Positions 32,982 through 35,888 of a stretch of DNA of 35,888 bases are shown here, piece by piece. Under the pieces are notes generated by a model. That model saw only the letters and a program-made list of their open reading frames with translations. It ran no database searches and was not told the origin of the DNA. The stretch's first letter is position 1. The number at the start of each line of letters is the position of its first letter. The translations under genes and the position numbers were made by a program. Source of the DNA: Burkholderiales bacterium (GTDB taxonomy: Bacteria; Pseudomonadota; Gammaproteobacteria; Burkholderiales; Usitatibacteraceae); the NCBI GenBank assembly GCA_019634955.1, contig JAHCAK010000037.1, forward strand, positions 1-35,888. The letters run 5' to 3'.

Positions 32982-34046
32982 TCAGTGCGGGAACGGCCAG
33001 AGCCGGAGCTTCTCCTTGCCGATGGCCCACAGGCGGGCGAGCCCGTGCGGCTCCACGATCAGGAAGAACACGATGAGCGCCCCGAAGATCATGAACTCGA
33101 TGTGCGAGATGAGCGCCGTGGACATGTCGATGCCCAGCCACCCGGGCAACTGGTTGAGCACGAGCGGCAGGATGACGATGAACGCCGCCCCGAGGAAGGA
33201 CCCGAGGATCGAGCCCAGCCCGCCGATGATCACCATGAACAGCAGCTGGAAGGAGCGGTTCACGTCGAAGGCGAGCGGCTCCCAGGCGCCGAGGTAGACG
33301 AACGCCCAGAGCGCGCCCGCGAGCCCCACGAAGAAGGAGCTCACGGCGAAGGCCGTCACCTTGGCGTAGAGCGGGCGGATGCCGATCACTTCGGCCGCCA
33401 CGTCCATGTCGCGCATCGCCATCCACGAACGCCCGATGGCCCCGCGGGTGAGGTTCCTCGCCACGAGCGTGAAGACGACGACGATCCCCAGCACCAGCAG
33501 GTACTTCTCCACTGGCGACTGGAAGGTGTAGCCGAAGATCGTGAGGGCCGGCGCGGTGACGGAGCCCGAGGGCGCGTAGTTGGTGAACCAGCCGATGCGC
33601 GCGAACGCCCAGTCGAGGAAGAACTGCGCGGCGAGCGTGGCCACCGCGAGGTAGAACCCCTTGATGCGAAGGCTGGGCAGGCCGAACAGGATGCCCACGA
33701 CGGTCGCCGCGAGCCCCGCGAGCAGGAAGACCACCAGCAGGTTGAGGTCGGGCACGCGGATGACGAGGTTGTAGGCCGCGTACGCGCCCACCGCCATGAA
33801 CCCCCCGGTGCCCAGCGACACCTGCCCGCAGAAGCCGACGAGGATGTTGAGCCCGATCGCCGCGAGCGTGAGGATCAGGAACGGCACGAGGATCGCGCGG
33901 AACAGGTACTCGCTCGCCGTGAGCGGCACGACGAAGAACGCCACGAAGAGGACGATCAGCATGAACAGCCGGTCCTGCAGGATCGGCAGGAGCTGCTGGT
34001 CCGCCTCGTAGGTGGTCTTGTACTGGCCGGTTTCGCGGTAGATCAC
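32982..34046 (-). CDS. livM: LivM-type ABC transporter permease
   Basis: This is the second permease subunit, with 354 residues and about ten helices. Family signatures are LNILVGFCGQVSLGTGGFMAVGAYAAY (about 66-92), GLPSLRIKGFYLAVATLA, and IGRSWMAMRDMDVAAEVIGI (EAA-like loop), followed by GGLGSILGSFLGAAFI. The start is GTG 34046, 3 nt after the livH stop. The N-terminal 25 residues are hydrophilic, longer than in E. coli LivM's shortest homologues. It pairs with LivH. Confidence 0.9.
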   Translation of the reverse strand: MIYRETGQYKTTYEADQQLLPILQDRLFMLIVLFVAFFVVPLTASEYLFRAILVPFLILTLAAIGLNILVGFCGQVSLGTGGFMAVGAYAAYNLVIRVPDLNLLVVFLLAGLAATVVGILFGLPSLRIKGFYLAVATLAAQFFLDWAFARIGWFTNYAPSGSVTAPALTIFGYTFQSPVEKYLLVLGIVVVFTLVARNLTRGAIGRSWMAMRDMDVAAEVIGIRPLYAKVTAFAVSSFFVGLAGALWAFVYLGAWEPLAFDVNRSFQLLFMVIIGGLGSILGSFLGAAFIVILPLVLNQLPGWLGIDMSTALISHIEFMIFGALIVFFLIVEPHGLARLWAIGKEKLRLWPFPH

Positions 34047-34049
34047 TGG

Positions 34050-35039
34050 CTATACCCGGTCGATGTGCTTTTCGCCGAAGAGTCCCTCCGGCCGGAACAG
34101 CAGGAACACGAGCGCGAGCACGTAGGCGAACCAGTTCTCGATGCCGCCGCCCAGCAGCGGCCCGAGGTAGACCTCCGATAGCTTCTCGCCCAGCCCGATG
34201 ATGAGCCCGCCGATGATGGCGCCTGGCACCGAGGTGAAGCCGCCGAGGATCACGACCGGCAGGGCCTTCAGCGCCACGAGCTGCAGCGAGAACTGCACGC
34301 CCAGCTTCGAGCCCCAGATGATCCCGGCCACCAGCGCCACGATCCCGGAGACGGTCCACACGATCACCCAGATGCGGTTGAGCGGAATGCCGATCGACTG
34401 CGCCGCCTGGTGGTCGTCCGCGACCGCCCGGAGCGCCCGCCCCGTGGGCGTCTTCTGGAAGAAGAGCGCCAGGACGCCCACCAGCACCGCGGCGATGACG
34501 GCGGCGATGACGTCCTCCATGCCGACGAGGATGCCCCCCTCGAAGACGTTCTCCAGCAGGATCTTCGGCTCCTTGGGCATGCCGATGTCGAGGGTGTAGA
34601 TGTCGCTCCCCCACACCGTCTGCCCCAGCCCGTCGAGGAAGTAGGCGATGCCCAGCGTCGCCATGAAGAGGACGATCCCCTCCTGGTTCACGAGCGGGCG
34701 AAGGACGAGGCGCTCGATCAGCCAGGCCACGGCCACCATGATCGCGATGGTGAGGACGAGCGCCACCGGGAACGGCACCTTCTCCATGATGCGCACGAGC
34801 GAGAGCGCGGCGAAGAGCACCATCGCGCCCTGCGCGAAGTTGAACACGCCCGAGGCCTTGAAGATGAGCACGAGCCCCAGCGCCACGAGCGAGTAGAGCA
34901 CCCCTGACATGAGCCCGCCCAGCACCACCTCGATCCACTGCGGCAGGCGCGTATCGGTGACGAGAAGCGGCGCGACGGCACCGGCCCCGAGAACCGCGAA
35001 GAGCGCGACGGTCATCCACTTGGACTGGAGGAAGTTCAT
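34050..35039 (-). CDS. livH: LivH-type ABC transporter permease
   Basis: This is the first permease subunit. It has 329 residues and eight or so helices: GLMSGVLYSLVALGLVLIFKASGVFNFAQGAMVLFAAL is the hallmark N-terminal region (about 42-79). The coupling segment is TPTGRALRAVADDHQAAQSIGI, and GGFTSVPGAIIGGLIIGLGE is the conserved C-terminal part. An extra N-terminal helix (about 10-30) precedes the family core. ATG 35039 is 9 nt after the livG stop. Confidence 0.91.
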   Translation of the reverse strand: MNFLQSKWMTVALFAVLGAGAVAPLLVTDTRLPQWIEVVLGGLMSGVLYSLVALGLVLIFKASGVFNFAQGAMVLFAALSLVRIMEKVPFPVALVLTIAIMVAVAWLIERLVLRPLVNQEGIVLFMATLGIAYFLDGLGQTVWGSDIYTLDIGMPKEPKILLENVFEGGILVGMEDVIAAVIAAVLVGVLALFFQKTPTGRALRAVADDHQAAQSIGIPLNRIWVIVWTVSGIVALVAGIIWGSKLGVQFSLQLVALKALPVVILGGFTSVPGAIIGGLIIGLGEKLSEVYLGPLLGGGIENWFAYVLALVFLLFRPEGLFGEKHIDRV

Positions 35040-35048
35040 GCCGGGCCC

Positions 35049-35831
35049 CTAGTGCTTCACGCCGAGGTAGGCGTCGATGACCGCCTGGTTGTTCCGGATC
35101 TCGTCTGGCGTGCCGTCGCCGATGAGCTTGCCGTAGTCGAGGACGACGACGCGGTCGGAGAGGTCCATCACCACGCCCATGTCGTGCTCGATCAGCACGA
35201 TCGTGGTGCCGAACTCGTCGTTCACGTCGAGGATGAAGCGGCACATGTCCTGCTTCTCCTCCACGTTCATGCCCGCCATCGGCTCGTCGAGCAGCAGGAT
35301 CTGCGGCTCCATGGCCAGCGCACGGCCGAGGTCGACGCGCTTCTGTAACCCGTACGGGAGGCGCCCCACCGGGGTCTTGCGGATATGCTGGATTTCGAGA
35401 AAGTCGATGATCTCCTCGACCCTGGCCCGGTGCTCCAGTTCCTCGCTGCGCGCCGGTCCCCACCAGATCGCCTGCAGCAGCAGGTTGCTCTTCATCTTGA
35501 GGTTGCGGCCGGTCATGATGTTGTCGAGGACGCTCATGCCCTTGAACAGCGCGATGTTCTGGAAGGTCCGCGAGATCCCGTGGCGAGCCGCCAGGTGCGG
35601 GTCCATCTGCGTGCGCTCTTCGCCACGGAACAGGATCCGGCCTTCCTGGGGGTGGTAAACGCCGTTGATCACGTTCAGCATCGAGCTCTTGCCGGCGCCG
35701 TTGGGCCCGATGATGGCGCGGATTTCATGCTCCCGGACGTCGAAGGAAATATCGCTGAGCGCCTTGACGCCGCCGAAGCGCAGCGAAATGTTCTGCAGGT
35801 CGAGAATGACGCCGCCGATCTCCTTGCCCAT
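35049..35831 (-). CDS. livG: LivG-type ABC transporter ATPase
   Basis: This is the second ATPase of the importer. The 260 residues contain Walker A GPNGAGKSSMLN (about 42-53), the LivG-type insert QAIWWGPARSEELEHRARVEEI, signature LPYGLQKRVDLGRAL (about 158), Walker B ILLLDEPMAGMN (about 178) and the H-loop IEHDMGVVMDLSDRVVVLDYG. The C-terminus VIDAYLG is typical. ATG 35831 follows the preceding gene's stop by 1 nt. The liv operon promoter lies outside the window. Confidence 0.92.
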   Translation of the reverse strand: MGKEIGGVILDLQNISLRFGGVKALSDISFDVREHEIRAIIGPNGAGKSSMLNVINGVYHPQEGRILFRGEERTQMDPHLAARHGISRTFQNIALFKGMSVLDNIMTGRNLKMKSNLLLQAIWWGPARSEELEHRARVEEIIDFLEIQHIRKTPVGRLPYGLQKRVDLGRALAMEPQILLLDEPMAGMNVEEKQDMCRFILDVNDEFGTTIVLIEHDMGVVMDLSDRVVVLDYGKLIGDGTPDEIRNNQAVIDAYLGVKH

Positions 35832-35832
35832 C

Positions 35833-35888
35833 TCAGGCCGCCTTCTTCACGACCGGGAAGGTCTTGGCATCGATGATCTTCAGATCGG
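35833..35888 (-). CDS. C-terminal fragment of an unidentified protein upstream of livG
   Basis: The minus strand is open from the window edge to TGA 35835-35833 and encodes 17 residues ending DAKTFPVVKKAA, 1 nt before the livG ATG. Liv operons with a CoA ligase often have an AMP-dependent acyl-CoA synthetase first, which is a plausible identity from context only. The tail is too short to confirm it. Confidence 0.55.
   Translation of the reverse strand, partial: DLKIIDAKTFPVVKKAA

Noticed and set aside
31506-35463. Very long open frames antisense to the liv genes (over 800 codons on each alternative frame)
   Set aside because: They are shadows of GC-rich codon use: their products are Arg/His/Glu-rich low-complexity strings without domains, while the livGHMKF frames carry clear family motifs.

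Overview
The window is a very GC-rich stretch (about 70% by eye) of ordinary chromosome from a proteobacterium, most likely a betaproteobacterium. The grounds are a System I cytochrome c maturation operon, an OmpR/EnvZ pair close to the enteric proteins, DksA, Fur-like operators in front of iron-uptake genes, and a branched-chain-type ABC operon joined to CoA ligases. There is no rRNA, tRNA, CRISPR array, transposase or phage gene. Genes are packed with 1-4 nt overlaps (ATGA, GTGA, TGATG), and both edges cut through genes. No stretch longer than 300 bases lacks a gene.

Layout. 66-5862 (+): ccmABCDEFGH, without ccmI. 5873-7892 (-): a LemA lipoprotein and two TPM-domain proteins. 7958-9890 (-): tsaB, rimI and a family-4 uracil-DNA glycosylase, behind a promoter in an AT-rich island. 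10019-10573 (-): a secreted four-EF-hand protein. 10768-12803 (+): ompR/envZ. 12849-14331: a 50-residue four-cysteine protein, a dihaem cytochrome c and a Gly/His/Trp-rich exported protein. 14339-20870 (-): a six-gene run sbtA-sbtB-lipoprotein hydrolase-ABC ATPase-ABC permease-DinG-like helicase. 20932-23125: a TPMT-like methyltransferase, an EAL protein and a Tat-type dienelactone hydrolase. 23199-25037 (-): dksA with a strong terminator, then a TerC/Alx membrane protein behind a yybP-ykoY manganese riboswitch. 25068-29287: a ferric-iron ABC importer split into fbpB (+), fbpA (-) and fbpC (+), with Fur-like sites between fbpA and fbpC. 29496-35831 (-): livG-livH-livM-livK-livF and a PaaK-like CoA ligase, preceded by the tail of another gene.

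How the parts relate. The ccm genes make c-type cytochromes, and one such cytochrome is encoded at 13018-13602. Metal homeostasis is prominent: Mn (riboswitch/TerC), Fe (fbp/Fur) and Ca (EF hands). The liv operon looks like uptake of an organic, possibly aromatic, acid followed by CoA activation. The operon with SbtA (Na+/bicarbonate symporter family), its PII-like partner and a Nat-type ABC exporter suggests sodium-coupled bicarbonate uptake with sodium extrusion; that link is inference.

The strongest non-coding signals are the manganese riboswitch with an overlapping terminator (24870-25037), the Fur-like operators (28109-28228), a 31-bp near-perfect inverted repeat with 99-bp spacing (29294-29454), a livK-livF hairpin that may bring a distant Shine-Dalgarno sequence into register (31562-31601), and several genes with a -10 element 6-7 nt before the start codon, suggesting leaderless mRNAs.
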